DNA of 64,000 nucleotides, from assembly GCF_902497995.1 (NCBI RefSeq), contig NZ_CABVII010000006.1, positions 224,182 through 288,181 on the forward strand, read 5' to 3'. The position numbers and the translations under genes were made by a program. The notes under the pieces were generated by a model that was not told the origin of the DNA, did no database searches, and was given only the letters and a program-made list of their open reading frames with translations. This stretch comes from Pseudomonas fluorescens. Its GTDB lineage: Bacteria; Pseudomonadota; Gammaproteobacteria; Pseudomonadales; Pseudomonadaceae. Positions 9,018 through 17,932 of this stretch are shown here, piece after piece. Within the stretch, counting starts at the first letter, position 1, and every line of letters starts with the position of its first letter.

Positions 9018-10252
9018 AACGCCTCTATGTGATCGTGTTCCTGGTCATCGCCGCTGCCGCCGCACTGGGGCTGGCGATTGCCGAGCATTCCGGCTACGTG
9101 CTGATCGCCTACAAGAGCTTTCGCTACGAATCGAGCCTGTGGGCGACGCTGGCCCTGGTCGCTGTGCTCTGGCTGGTATTCTGGGGGATCAAGGCATTGA
9201 TCGAATTGGTGATGACCTCCAGCGGCGTGGTCAATCCCTGGTCGCGGCGCAATCGCAGTCGCCGGGTGCAAGTGGCGATCGAACACGGTCAGCTGGACCT
9301 GGCCGAGGGTCGCTGGGTCAGTGCACAACGTCATCTGCATCGGGCCGCCGAAGCCGAGCGCCAACCGCTGCTTTACTACCTTGGCGCTGCCCGCGCCGCG
9401 AACGAACAAGGTCACTATGAGGAATGCGACAAGCTGCTGGAGCGCGCCCTCGAACGACAGCCTCAGGCCGAGCTGGCAATCGCCTTGAGTCACGCTCAAT
9501 TACAGACTGATCGCGGCGACACCGACGGCGCCCTGGTGACTCTGGAGGCCATGCACGAGCGTCATCCGCATAACGTCCAGACCTTGCGCCAGTTGCAGCG
9601 CCTGCATCAACAGCGCGGCGACTGGTCGGCGCTGATTCGCCTGCTGCCGGAACTGCGCAAGGACAAAGTCCTGCCCCCGGCCGAACTGGCTGAACTTGAA
9701 CGCCGGGCCTGGGGGGAAAACCTGTCCCTGGCCGCGCATCGGGAAGAGGACGGAACGGTAGGATTGCAATCGCTCAACCGTGCCTGGCAGCAGCTCACCT
9801 CTGCTCAGCGTCAGCAGCCGCAACTGGTACTCGCCTATGCCGAGCAACTGCGGCAACTGGGGGCCCAGGTCGAAGCCGAAGAAGTCCTGCGCACGGCGCT
9901 CAAGCGTCAGTACGACAGTCATCTGGCGCGTCTGTACGGGCTGGTTCGCGGCAGTGATCCAGCGCGTCAACTGCACACCGCGGAAAGCTGGCTCAAGGAT
10001 CATCCCGCCGACCCGAGCCTGCTGTTGACCCTGGGGCGCTTGTGTCTGCAAAGCAGTCTGTGGGGCAAGGCCCGGGACTATCTGGAGAGCAGCCTGCGCG
10101 TGCAGCGCAACCCGGAGGCTTGCGCGGAACTGGCGCGATTGCTGGCGCAACTGGGCGACACCAAGCGCAGCAACCAGCTGTTCCAGGAGGGCTTGGGCAT
10201 GTTGGATGAGCGCCTGCTGGCGGCGCCGTTGCCGGTACCGGCCCACGCTTGA
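9014..10252 (+). CDS. hemY: HemY-like inner-membrane TPR protein
   Basis: 412 residues. Two N-terminal transmembrane helices (about 4-22 and 40-62) are followed by helical repeats of TPR type (about 95-400), typical of the proteobacterial HemY_N family. It is not the protoporphyrinogen oxidase also called HemY. It is thought to organise tetrapyrrole enzymes at the membrane; the biochemical role is unproven. It is last in the hemC-D-X-Y unit and is followed by a REP pair at 10267. Confidence 0.9.
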   Translation: MKRLYVIVFLVIAAAAALGLAIAEHSGYVLIAYKSFRYESSLWATLALVAVLWLVFWGIKALIELVMTSSGVVNPWSRRNRSRRVQVAIEHGQLDLAEGRWVSAQRHLHRAAEAERQPLLYYLGAARAANEQGHYEECDKLLERALERQPQAELAIALSHAQLQTDRGDTDGALVTLEAMHERHPHNVQTLRQLQRLHQQRGDWSALIRLLPELRKDKVLPPAELAELERRAWGENLSLAAHREEDGTVGLQSLNRAWQQLTSAQRQQPQLVLAYAEQLRQLGAQVEAEEVLRTALKRQYDSHLARLYGLVRGSDPARQLHTAESWLKDHPADPSLLLTLGRLCLQSSLWGKARDYLESSLRVQRNPEACAELARLLAQLGDTKRSNQLFQEGLGMLDERLLAAPLPVPAHA

Positions 10253-10266
10253 TGCGTTCCGGGACC

Positions 10267-10370
10267 TGTAGGAGCTGGCTTGTCGGATCGCCGCACCGCA
10301 GCGAAGAGGCCATCACCTCCTACATTGATGTTACCTGACACGCCGTCTTCGCCAGCAAGCCGGCTCCTAC
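10267..10370. repeat. REP-like element (GGAGCTGGCTTGTCGGATCG class)
   Basis: Outer inverted arms TGTAGGAGCTGGCTTG and its near complement ending at 10370 enclose GTCGGATCGCCGCACCGCAG. The same class occurs only once more in the window, at 63780-63883. Confidence 0.8.
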
Positions 10371-10472
10371 CATCGTGCAGCGATGACTGACAGAAAACCT
10401 GTGGTGGGTGAACTCGCCACAGGCAAAATCCATATCGCAGAGTGTGCCTTTGGTGAGCGAATTTTTACCTTT

Positions 10473-10539
10473 TAGTCCGCCAGCGGAATAATCCTACAAA
10501 GGACTACACCTGATCCTCTCGCTTCTGTCGGGAATTCCC
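10473..10539. promoter_or_regulatory. Cluster of short palindromes upstream of the dsbB homologue
   Basis: Within the 382-base gap 10253-10634 (otherwise a REP pair and a hairpin at about 10398-10424 with CCTGTGG arms) lie TCCGC-CA-GCGGA (10476-10487), TAGTCC (10473) matched by inverted GGACTA (10501), and GGGAATTCCC (10530-10539). They are 95-160 bases before the start codon. The regulator is unknown. Confidence 0.35.
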
Positions 10540-10634
10540 TACACATCTGCTGAACTGTCCCTGCCGGCCTGCCTTGAAAGGCTAACGCGCTTTACTCTAC
10601 CGTAACCGCCTGTCTCCACTGTTACGGAAAAGCC

Positions 10635-11186
10635 ATGTCTTTGGCCTGCTCACGCTCCTTGTTTTTCATGGCTTTCATTGCAGGTGCCCTGGCCCTGGGT
10701 GTTTCCTATTACCTGGAATATGCAGTCGGCCTCCAGCCTTGCGGGTTGTGTCTGTTGCAACGGATTTGCCTGGCGCTGCTCACGGGGGGCTGCCTGATGG
10801 CTTCGGTGCATGGTCCCGGACGCTTCGGTACTTTCATGTATTGGCTGCTCGGTCTCTGCTGCAGTCTGGCAGGTACGGTCGCCGCGTTGCGGCAGGTGCT
10901 GTTGCAAGGCGATCCGGTGCATCGGCTTTCGAACTGCATACCCAATCTGGCGGACCTGTTCGCAACCACGCCCTGGTTGTTCGTTGTGCAGCAGATGTTC
11001 GAAGGAACGGCCGAATGCACGCACATTTCCTGGACATTGTTCGACCTGAGCATTCCGGAGTGGAGCCTGCTGTTCTTCGTCGCGATGATGATCCTGGGTG
11101 TTTGCCAGCTGTTGCGGCTGGTCTGGGCCGCGTGTCGGCGACCGCTCAGCGGCGAGTCGTCGCACCGGGCATTGGTGGGTGATTAA
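10635..11186 (+). CDS. dsbH: DsbB-family disulfide bond formation protein
   Basis: Inner-membrane quinone-linked oxidase that recharges periplasmic DsbA. 183 residues, four predicted transmembrane helices. The first redox pair is C36-C39 (CGLC), the second periplasmic pair is C101 and C128, as in DsbB. This is the DsbH-type paralogue that sits next to algQ in pseudomonads (recalled). The start ATG at 10635 is the first in frame, after GGAAAAGCC. It is followed by a 178-base gap before algQ in which I see no gene. Confidence 0.9.
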   Translation: MSLACSRSLFFMAFIAGALALGVSYYLEYAVGLQPCGLCLLQRICLALLTGGCLMASVHGPGRFGTFMYWLLGLCCSLAGTVAALRQVLLQGDPVHRLSNCIPNLADLFATTPWLFVVQQMFEGTAECTHISWTLFDLSIPEWSLLFFVAMMILGVCQLLRLVWAACRRPLSGESSHRALVGD

Positions 11187-11364
11187 ACACTTGTATGAAC
11201 TTTATCTCCTGCGTACCTTGAAGCCATTGTCGCGCGGGCATAATCTGGCCCGCACGTGTCATTGGAATTATGTTGCTCGAATGACGCTCTGCCTGGCCGA
11301 TATTTGATGTTCAAGTGTGCGACAGGTGTAGGGCAGCATGACCCACAAGGGAAGAGAGACCGCC

Positions 11365-11823
11365 ATGCTCGAAAGTTGTCAGAATGCTCAGGAACGTTGG
11401 GGTGGAGTTCATCTGCTGATCGACCGCTGGTTGCAGGAGCGTCACGAACTGGTTCGGGCCTATGATGCACTCGGCGCCAAGCCTGAGGCTCTGGGTGAAA
11501 ACCGCAAACCGCTGCAGGAATTCTGCGGAGTGCTGGTCGACTATGTGTCCGCCGGGCATTTCGAGATCTACGAACAGCTGACGGGCGAAGCCAAGGCTTT
11601 CAACGACAAGCGCGGCCTGGAGCTGGCCGAGACGATCTACCCGCGCATCGACGTCATCACAGAGAAACTGCTCGCGTTCAACGACCTGTGTGATGCGGGT
11701 AAATGCGTCGCAGAGAAGTTCAAGGAGCTGGGTGGCCTGTTGCACGAACGCTTCGAACTGGAAGATTGCCTGATCGAAGTACTGCACACGGCTCACAAGG
11801 AAGAGGATCCGGTTCAGGCCTGA
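11365..11823 (+). CDS. algQ: Anti-sigma70 / alginate regulator AlgQ (Rsd family)
   Basis: 152-residue helical cytoplasmic protein of the Rsd/AlgQ family, which binds region 4 of the housekeeping sigma factor and also affects alginate and siderophore genes. [26 protein letters not shown] at the N-terminus is diagnostic. The start at 11365 is where homology begins; an in-frame ATG 27 bases upstream would add nine residues. It is convergent with the FKBP gene, and a bidirectional terminator lies between them. Confidence 0.93.
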   Translation: MLESCQNAQERWGGVHLLIDRWLQERHELVRAYDALGAKPEALGENRKPLQEFCGVLVDYVSAGHFEIYEQLTGEAKAFNDKRGLELAETIYPRIDVITEKLLAFNDLCDAGKCVAEKFKELGGLLHERFELEDCLIEVLHTAHKEEDPVQA

Positions 11824-11861
11824 ACCCTTTTCCGGCAAGACCTGCCTTCCTGCAAGAAGTT

Positions 11862-11891
11862 GAAAACGGTGCGCTATGCGCGCCGTTTTTC
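11862..11891. terminator. Bidirectional rho-independent terminator (algQ / FKBP)
   Basis: AAAACGG and CCGTTTTT arms around a GC-rich core (TGCGC/GCGCG) with A and T runs on the two sides, so it can serve both convergent genes. Confidence 0.8.
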
Positions 11892-11902
11892 GTTTGTGCC
11901 AG

Positions 11903-12568
11903 TCAGCCCGTAGCCCCGCGCAATTCGACTTCGAACACCAGCGGCGTGAACGGCGCGATCAGGTCGCCAGCCCCGTCGGCACCATAGGCTTGAGCCGATG
12001 GAATCACCAATCGCCACTTGGCGCCGACCGGCATTCGTTGCAATGCACTGCGCCATCCGCTGATCACGCTGTCGAGACTGAACCATTGCGGCTGACTGTT
12101 CTGATCGAACACTGAGCCGTCGGGAAGGCGACCGATATACACCACCTGGACCTTGCCGTTCGGGCCGGCTTTTGCGCCCGTGCCCGGAGCCAGTTCCGTC
12201 AGCAATATTCCGTCTGCCAATTCGCGAACCCCGGGTTTGGCTTTTTCCTCGGCGAGAAAGCGCTGCTCTTTTTCAAGGGCGACTTCGCTTTGCGGTATGG
12301 CCGGTCGCTCGGCAACCTGGGCTTCGTGCTCGGCAAGAATCTGTTCGATTTGCTCGTCTTTCAGTGCCAGGGGTTTGCCTTGATAGGCTTGCTGCAAACC
12401 TTCGACCAGCGCTTGAAGTTGCAGGTCGGGGACCTCTTGGCGCAAGCGTTCGCCAAGGCTTGCGCCCAGGCTGTACGCGAGATCGCGGGCGTCGTTTTCC
12501 GTAGATTTTTCGGCGGCCTGGGCCACGGAAAAAAACACGCAAAGCGATAAAAAAAGGTAACGCGACAT
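11903..12568 (-). CDS. Periplasmic FKBP-type peptidyl-prolyl isomerase
   Basis: 221 residues with a Sec signal peptide (SRYLFLSLCVFFSVAQA, cleavage after AQA near residue 19), an FKBP N-terminal dimerisation region (about 22-110) and an FKBP catalytic domain (about 125-218; VVYIGRLPDGSVFDQN, VISGWRSALQRMPVGAKW, YG). It resembles FkpA/Mip-type chaperone-isomerases. The start at 12568 is chosen because GGAGAG precedes this ATG; the GTG two codons upstream is less likely. It is located between algQ and algP, as in other pseudomonads. Confidence 0.9.
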   Translation of the reverse strand: MSRYLFLSLCVFFSVAQAAEKSTENDARDLAYSLGASLGERLRQEVPDLQLQALVEGLQQAYQGKPLALKDEQIEQILAEHEAQVAERPAIPQSEVALEKEQRFLAEEKAKPGVRELADGILLTELAPGTGAKAGPNGKVQVVYIGRLPDGSVFDQNSQPQWFSLDSVISGWRSALQRMPVGAKWRLVIPSAQAYGADGAGDLIAPFTPLVFEVELRGATG

Positions 12569-12759
12569 GGGCACTCTCCGACCTGAGATGCGATGGATTA
12601 TGCCAGTGTGAATGCGCTTGCCGGTGAACTGGTTTTGCGCAAGCGCAGAACATTTTCCATCCGTAGCAACACAGTGCTTTCGATACTGTCAACATGCCCT
12701 AGCGGCGGTAGCAGCAGAGGTCTAGTATGACCGCACCCACGTCCGCCAGGAGGTAAACC

Positions 12760-13827
12760 ATGTCGGCCACCAAGAAGCCTGTAAATACCCCGTTGCACTT
12801 ACTCCAACAACTCTCGGGCAGCCTGCTCGAGCATTTGGAAACCGCTTGCTCCCAAGCCTTGGCTGATGCTGAAAAACTGCTCGCCAAACTGGAAAAACAA
12901 CGGGGCAAAGCACAGGAAAAACTGCACAAGTCCCGCACCAAATTGCAGGACGCTGCGTCGGCCGGCAAGGCCAAGGCGCAGACCAAAGCCAAGGACGCAG
13001 TGAAGGAGCTTGAGGACCTGCTCGACGCCCTCAAGGATCGTCAATCCGAAACCCGCAGCTACATCCTGCAACTCAAGCGCGATGCTCAAGAAAGCCTGAA
13101 ACTGGCCCAGGGCGTCGGTCGTGTACAAGAAGCTGTCGGCAAGGCGTTGTCCCTGCGCTCAGCCAAACCTGCTGCGGCACCTGCCAAGAAAGCCGCTGCC
13201 AAACCGGTTGCTGCAAAAGCATCGGCCAAGCCTGCTGCGGCTCCTGTTAAAAAAACCGCCGCCAAGGCACCGGTGAAAGCCGCAGCAAAACCAGCCGCTA
13301 AACCGGCGGCGAAAAAACCGGTTGCTGCCAGCGCTGCGAAACCAGCTGCTGCAACCACGGCTGCCAAACCTGCCGCCAAGCCAGCCGCTGCGAAAACAAC
13401 GGCCGCTAAACCTGCTGCAAAAACCGCCGCTGCGAAACCGGCCGTGGCGAAAACCGTAGCTGCCAAACCTGCTGCTAAAACTGCCGCTGCGAAACCTGCT
13501 GCCAAGTCTGCCGCAAAACCAGCTGCAAAAACCGCTGCCAAGCCGGCGGCAAAACCAGCTGCAAAAACCGCTGCCAAAACAGCTGCCGCCAAGCCAGCGA
13601 CTGCCGCGAAAACTGCCGCAGCAAAACCTGCCGCCAAGCCTGCAGCCAAACCGGCCGTGAAAAAACCGGCCGCCGCTACCAAGCCGACCCCTGCGCCCGC
13701 TGCCAAGCCAGTGACTCCAGCGCCGTCTCCTTCGGCTTCGCCTGCAGCAACCACCTCGACCACCACGCCTGCGCCAACGCCAGCCGCTTCGTCGAGCACC
13801 AGCACCACCCCAACCAGCGCTTCCTAA
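12760..13827 (+). CDS. algP: Histone H1-like alginate regulator AlgP
   Basis: 355 residues. The N-terminal part (about 1-130) is a helical coiled coil (LLEHLETACSQALADAEKLL...). From about 140 to 310 it is a low-complexity Lys-Pro-Ala-Ala array (AAKPAAKPAA with variants), resembling the tail of eukaryotic histone H1, followed by a Pro/Ser/Thr tail to the end. It binds DNA without clear sequence preference and affects algD in P. aeruginosa. AGGAGG lies seven bases upstream of the ATG. The stop overlaps the convergent TIGR02444 gene by four bases. The repeat DNA is likely to vary in copy number. Confidence 0.95.
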   Translation: MSATKKPVNTPLHLLQQLSGSLLEHLETACSQALADAEKLLAKLEKQRGKAQEKLHKSRTKLQDAASAGKAKAQTKAKDAVKELEDLLDALKDRQSETRSYILQLKRDAQESLKLAQGVGRVQEAVGKALSLRSAKPAAAPAKKAAAKPVAAKASAKPAAAPVKKTAAKAPVKAAAKPAAKPAAKKPVAASAAKPAAATTAAKPAAKPAAAKTTAAKPAAKTAAAKPAVAKTVAAKPAAKTAAAKPAAKSAAKPAAKTAAKPAAKPAAKTAAKTAAAKPATAAKTAAAKPAAKPAAKPAVKKPAAATKPTPAPAAKPVTPAPSPSASPAATTSTTTPAPTPAASSSTSTTPTSAS

Positions 13828-14288
13828 GTGCCGGTTGCCGCGACGCGCAGCTGATGCAGCGCGTCACGGCCCAGGTGGGCGGCGCCTGCCGTCACACCTT
13901 CCAGCCAGGCCGATAGATCGGTCGCCTCATTCTGCGGCCAACTGTGCGCCGATCGCTCCAGCCGCAATAACAGATGTCGCTCGGCTTCGAGCTCCAGTGC
14001 CTTCACCTGTTCGCGCAACGTATTCAGTTCCATGTCCTTGGCAGCAGCGGATTTCCACTGCGTGCGCAATGTCCGTAGCGGTTGTACAACATCTGAGTCC
14101 CATGGCTCGGCCACGTTGCGAAGCAGCTGCAATCGTTGCGCGTTACAGGCGACACCCCGCTGTGCCAACCACAGTCCACAGAGCAGCAGGCACACATTGA
14201 CACCCGTCGACTGCAATTTCAGGCACGCGGCTTCGACGCCAGGACGGGCGTAAGTGTCAAGGGAAAAGCTCCACAGGTCAGAGGACAT
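13824..14288 (-). CDS. TIGR02444 family protein
   Basis: 154-residue soluble helical protein, start MSSDLWSFSLDTYARPGVEAACL. I recognise TIGR02444 (DUF2390), a conserved proteobacterial family without known function, usually next to the YheS-type ABC-F gene. CLLLCGLWLA near residue 32-41 is the most conserved part. It is divergent from the ABC-F gene (51 bases between start codons) and overlaps the algP stop by four bases. Confidence 0.87.
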   Translation of the reverse strand: MSSDLWSFSLDTYARPGVEAACLKLQSTGVNVCLLLCGLWLAQRGVACNAQRLQLLRNVAEPWDSDVVQPLRTLRTQWKSAAAKDMELNTLREQVKALELEAERHLLLRLERSAHSWPQNEATDLSAWLEGVTAGAAHLGRDALHQLRVAATGT

Positions 14289-14338
14289 AGTGCTACTCGC
14301 GCCAGTTGCGAGCGAAGCTGGTAGACTCCGCCGCCATT

Positions 14339-16249
14339 ATGATTCGACTTCAGAACCTGACTTTACAGCGTGGCCCGCAACGTCTGCTAGAAGACGCCGA
14401 GCTGACCCTGCACGCCGGCCACAAAGCCGGCCTCATCGGTGCCAACGGCGCCGGCAAATCGAGCCTGTTCGCCTTGCTCCTGGGTGACCTGCATCCGGAC
14501 TCGGGTGATTGCTTCTTGCCGGCGGACTGGCGCATCGCCCACATGCGCCAGGAGATCGACACCCTTGATCGGATCGCGGTCGACTACGTGCTCGATGGCG
14601 ACCTGCGCCTGCGCGAGGTGCAACGCGACCTCGCCGCCGCCGAAGCGGCCCATGACGGTGCCGCTCAGGCCCGCCTGCACGCTGAACTCGACAGTGCCGA
14701 CGGTTACACCGCCGACGCCCGGGCGCGCAAGCTGCTGGCCGGTTTGGGGTTCACCAACGATCAGATGGATCGACAGGTAGGAGATTTCTCCGGTGGCTGG
14801 CGGATGCGTCTGAATCTGGCGCAGGCTTTGATGTGCCCCTCGGACCTGTTGCTGCTCGACGAACCCACCAACCACCTGGACCTCGACGCCATCATCTGGC
14901 TCGAAGAGTGGCTCAAAAGCTATCCCGGCACCTTGATGCTGATTTCCCACGACCGCGACTTCCTCGATGCCGTGGTCGATCACGTGGCCCACGTCGATCA
15001 GCGCAAGATCACCCTGTACCGCGGCGGTTATACCGCATTCGAACGCGCCCGTGCCGAGCGTCTGGCCCAGCAACAGCAGGCCTACGAGAAGCAGCAGGTG
15101 CAACGTGCGCACATGGAAAGCTATATCGCCCGGTTCAAGGCCCAGGCCACCAAGGCCCGACAGGCCCAGAGCCGGATCAAGGCGCTGGAGCGGATGGAAG
15201 AGCTGTCCGCCGCCCACGTCGATTCCCCGTTCGACTTTGTCTTCCGCGAGTCGACGAAGATCTCCAGTCCGTTGATCGACCTGTCCGACGCGCGTTTGGG
15301 TTACGGCGACAAAACCGTGCTGGAGAAGGTCAAGCTGCAACTGACCCCTGGCGCGCGAATCGGTTTGCTCGGCCCCAACGGTGCAGGTAAATCGACCCTG
15401 ATCAAGAACCTCTCCGGCGAGCTCGAGCCCCTGGCCGGTCGTCTGACCCGCGGCGAGAACACCGTGGTCGGTTACTTCGCCCAACACCAGTTGGACTCCC
15501 TGGATTCCAAGGCCAGTCCGTTGCTGCACCTGCAGCGTCTGGCGCCGACCGAGCGCGAGCAGACCCTGCGTGACTTCCTCGGCGGTTTCGACTTCCGTGG
15601 CGCGCGGATCGACGAACCGGTGCTGAATTTCTCCGGTGGCGAGAAGGCCCGCCTGGCCTTGGCGTTGATCGCCTGGGGCCGGCCGAACCTGTTGCTGCTC
15701 GACGAACCGACCAACCACCTGGACCTGGAAATGCGCCTGGCGCTGACCATGGCGCTGCAGGAGTTCACCGGTGCGGTACTGGTGGTTTCCCACGATCGTC
15801 ATTTGCTTAAAAGCACCACCGACAATTTCTACCTGGTGGCGGACGGCAAGGTCGAGGAATTCGACGGCGACCTCGAAGACTACACCCGGTGGCTGGTGGA
15901 GTACCGTCAGCGCAATGCTCCGGTCAGTAATACCCCGGTCAATCCCGACAAGACCGACAAGAAAGCCCAGCGCCAGGCGGCTGCGGCACTGCGTCAGCAG
16001 CTGGCACCGCACAAGCGTGAGGCTGACAAGCTCGAAGCCGAGCTGGGCAAACTGCACGAAAAACTGGCGAAGATCGATGCCAGCCTCGGCGACAGCGACA
16101 TCTACGAACCGGCGCGCAAGAACGATTTGCGTGATCTGCTGGCTGAACAGGCCAAGCTGAAAGTGCGTGAAGCCGAACTGGAAGAAGCCTGGATGGAAGC
16201 CCTGGAGTTGCTCGAAAGCATGCAGGCGGAGCTGGAGGCGCTGTCCTGA
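14339..16249 (+). CDS. yheS: ABC-F ATPase, YheS type
   Basis: 636 residues, no transmembrane segments, two ABC cassettes in one chain, the mark of ribosome-associated ABC-F proteins. First Walker A GANGAGKS at 34-41 and LLLLDEPTNHLD; second cassette Walker A GPNGAGKS and signature FSGGEKARLAL. The linker between cassettes (about 230-300) is long, basic and helical, as in factors that reach the ribosomal P-site tRNA. C-terminal coiled coil about 545-636. The start at 14339 (MIRLQNLTLQRG) matches the family; an upstream ATG adds 11 unrelated residues. The stop shares one base with the next gene's ATG (TGATG). Confidence 0.94.
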   Translation: MIRLQNLTLQRGPQRLLEDAELTLHAGHKAGLIGANGAGKSSLFALLLGDLHPDSGDCFLPADWRIAHMRQEIDTLDRIAVDYVLDGDLRLREVQRDLAAAEAAHDGAAQARLHAELDSADGYTADARARKLLAGLGFTNDQMDRQVGDFSGGWRMRLNLAQALMCPSDLLLLDEPTNHLDLDAIIWLEEWLKSYPGTLMLISHDRDFLDAVVDHVAHVDQRKITLYRGGYTAFERARAERLAQQQQAYEKQQVQRAHMESYIARFKAQATKARQAQSRIKALERMEELSAAHVDSPFDFVFRESTKISSPLIDLSDARLGYGDKTVLEKVKLQLTPGARIGLLGPNGAGKSTLIKNLSGELEPLAGRLTRGENTVVGYFAQHQLDSLDSKASPLLHLQRLAPTEREQTLRDFLGGFDFRGARIDEPVLNFSGGEKARLALALIAWGRPNLLLLDEPTNHLDLEMRLALTMALQEFTGAVLVVSHDRHLLKSTTDNFYLVADGKVEEFDGDLEDYTRWLVEYRQRNAPVSNTPVNPDKTDKKAQRQAAAALRQQLAPHKREADKLEAELGKLHEKLAKIDASLGDSDIYEPARKNDLRDLLAEQAKLKVREAELEEAWMEALELLESMQAELEALS

Positions 16250-16830
16250 TGGAAGCCTTCAAACTGCCGCTGTCGGCAATGTGGATCGAGCCGCTCTGGC
16301 TCTTCGGACAAATCCTGCTGATTTTGTTGGCGGGTTATTTCGCCCAACGCTTCGTCGCCAAGTGCCTGACCCGCCTGGGCGAGCGCTATCCATTGCCGCC
16401 GCAGTTGCTGATGCCGCTGCGCGGTGGTCTGCGCTGGCTGATCATGGGCAGTGCGTTGATCTTCGTGCTGGAACGCCTTGGCGTGTCGGCCACGGTGCTC
16501 TGGACCGCGTTGTCCGGCTTTGTCGCAGTGGCGGCGGTGGCATTTTTCGCCATGTGGAGCGTGCTCTCCAACCTGCTCTGCGCCATTCTGATCTTTACCG
16601 TCGGCCCCTTCCGCATCGGTGACGTGGTCGAGTTGGTGGACACTACCGACAAGCTCGGGGTCAAGGGGCGGGTGGTGGCGATCAATCTGCTCTACACCAC
16701 ATTGATCGAAGCCGAAGAGCTCGGCACCGGCAGCGCCATGGTGCAAGTGCCGAACAGCCTGTTCTTCCAGCGTTCGGTTCGGCGCTGGCGTGGCAGTGAT
16801 GTATTCCCTTCGAACGGGTTCGAAAAGTAG
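16249..16830 (+). CDS. Short MscS-family mechanosensitive channel-like protein
   Basis: 193 residues. About three transmembrane helices (15-35, 60-80, 85-115), the last being the pore-type helix (GFVAVAAVAFFAMWSVLSNLLCAI), then the start of the beta domain (FTVGPFRIGDVVELV). The C-terminal alpha/beta vestibule of full MscS is missing, so the protein is about 90 residues short of E. coli MscS (286). The frame ends cleanly at a TAG and a REP pair follows. It overlaps the ABC-F stop codon by one base, implying coupled translation. Short forms like this are common in pseudomonads, so it may be functional. Confidence 0.85.
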   Translation: MEAFKLPLSAMWIEPLWLFGQILLILLAGYFAQRFVAKCLTRLGERYPLPPQLLMPLRGGLRWLIMGSALIFVLERLGVSATVLWTALSGFVAVAAVAFFAMWSVLSNLLCAILIFTVGPFRIGDVVELVDTTDKLGVKGRVVAINLLYTTLIEAEELGTGSAMVQVPNSLFFQRSVRRWRGSDVFPSNGFEK

Positions 16831-16855
16831 GCCGTCTGTTGTCTGATACACCGCT

Positions 16856-16919
16856 TTCGCGAGCAAGCCCGCTCCCACAGTTGACCGCGTTCCAATGTGG
16901 GAGCGGGCTTGCTCGCGAA
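16856..16919. repeat. REP inverted pair (GTGGGAGCGGGCTTGCTC class)
   Basis: Arms at 16856-16878 and 16896-16919, only about 17 bases apart, the tightest pair of this class in the window. Confidence 0.9.
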
Positions 16920-17039
16920 GGGGCCCTCACAGTCGCAAACGCTGGTCGGCAGTTGCTCTGTCCTGCAAAAAATCGGTAGTCATCAGCCCAAAGCCGCATT
17001 AGCTTAGACATCTGTCACAAGTCCGAGTCGAGGTGTGCA

Positions 17040-17672
17040 ATGGAGCTTCAAACATGGCTGGCGTTTTTTGCCGCCTGCTGGGTGATCAGCCTTTCTCCCG
17101 GAGCCGGCGCCATTGCGTCGATGTCCAGCGGCCTGCAATACGGTTTCTGGCGCGGTTACTGGAACGCCTTGGGCCTGCAATTGGGCCTGGCGGTGCAGAT
17201 CGCGATTGTCGGCGCCGGTGTTGGCGCCATTCTCACCGCTTCGGCCACGGCCTTCTACGCGATCAAATGGTTCGGCGTGGCCTATCTGGTTTTCCTCGCG
17301 ATCAAGCAATGGCGAGCGCTGCCCAGCGACATGAGCGATGACGCGGCCGTGCGGCAGATTGGCAAGCCGATGGCCCTGGTGTTCCGTGGTTTCCTGGTGA
17401 ACATCAGCAACCCCAAGGCGCTGGTGTTCATGCTGGCGGTGTTGCCGCAGTTCATCGACCCTCACGCACCGCTGCTGGCTCAATACCTGATCATCGGTGT
17501 GACCATGGTCTTTGTTGACCTGATTGTCATGGCCGGTTACACCGGGCTGGCGTCCAAGGTGTTGCGGATGCTGCGCACCCCCAAGCAGCAACGACGCATG
17601 AACCGCACTTTTGCCGGGCTGTTCATTGGCGCGGCGGCGTTCATGGCGACGCTGCGCAAAGTGGCCGTCTGA
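17040..17672 (+). CDS. LysE/RhtB family amino-acid exporter
   Basis: 210-residue inner-membrane protein with about six transmembrane helices. The LysE signature is at the N-terminus (VISLSPGAGAIASMSSGLQYGFWRG), with NISNPKALVFMLAVLPQF in the middle. The closest named relative I recognise is the RhtB homoserine/homoserine-lactone exporter; the actual substrate is not shown by sequence. The ATG at 17040 is preceded by GAGGTGTGC. Single gene, flanked by REP pairs. Confidence 0.9.
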   Translation: MELQTWLAFFAACWVISLSPGAGAIASMSSGLQYGFWRGYWNALGLQLGLAVQIAIVGAGVGAILTASATAFYAIKWFGVAYLVFLAIKQWRALPSDMSDDAAVRQIGKPMALVFRGFLVNISNPKALVFMLAVLPQFIDPHAPLLAQYLIIGVTMVFVDLIVMAGYTGLASKVLRMLRTPKQQRRMNRTFAGLFIGAAAFMATLRKVAV

Positions 17673-17711
17673 ATCTGTCAGGCACAAAAAACCGACCTTC
17701 GATGTAATACC

Positions 17712-17813
17712 CTGTAGGAGCGAGCTTGCTCGCGATGGTCTCAAGGGCAACGCGTTTATTCAGAACGAGCGCGTTATCGTTGACGTCCATCGCGAGCAAG
17801 CTCGCTCCTACAG
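17712..17813. repeat. REP inverted pair (GTAGGAGCGAGCTTGCTCGC class)
   Basis: Arms CTGTAGGAGCGAGCTTGCTC at 17712 and complement ending at 17813, with a spacer containing GCGTTATCGTTGACGTCCATC. A related spacer word (GCGTTATCGTTGGCGACCAT) occurs in the element at 44073. Confidence 0.9.
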
Positions 17814-17932
17814 GGTCGCTTTTCTATTCGTTTAATTTTTGCAGGCGTCGCGATATCAGCGAACAAAGCTTGAGTGAATGTCATTCGAAGTGAACAATAT
17901 GTAACTTCGTATTTCCAATTGAGATTCATTTC

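Noticed and set aside
13086..13808. 240-codon frame of Ala/Gly/Phe/Val repeats antisense to algP
   Set aside because: It is only the complement of the KPAA array; looks like a membrane protein by composition alone.
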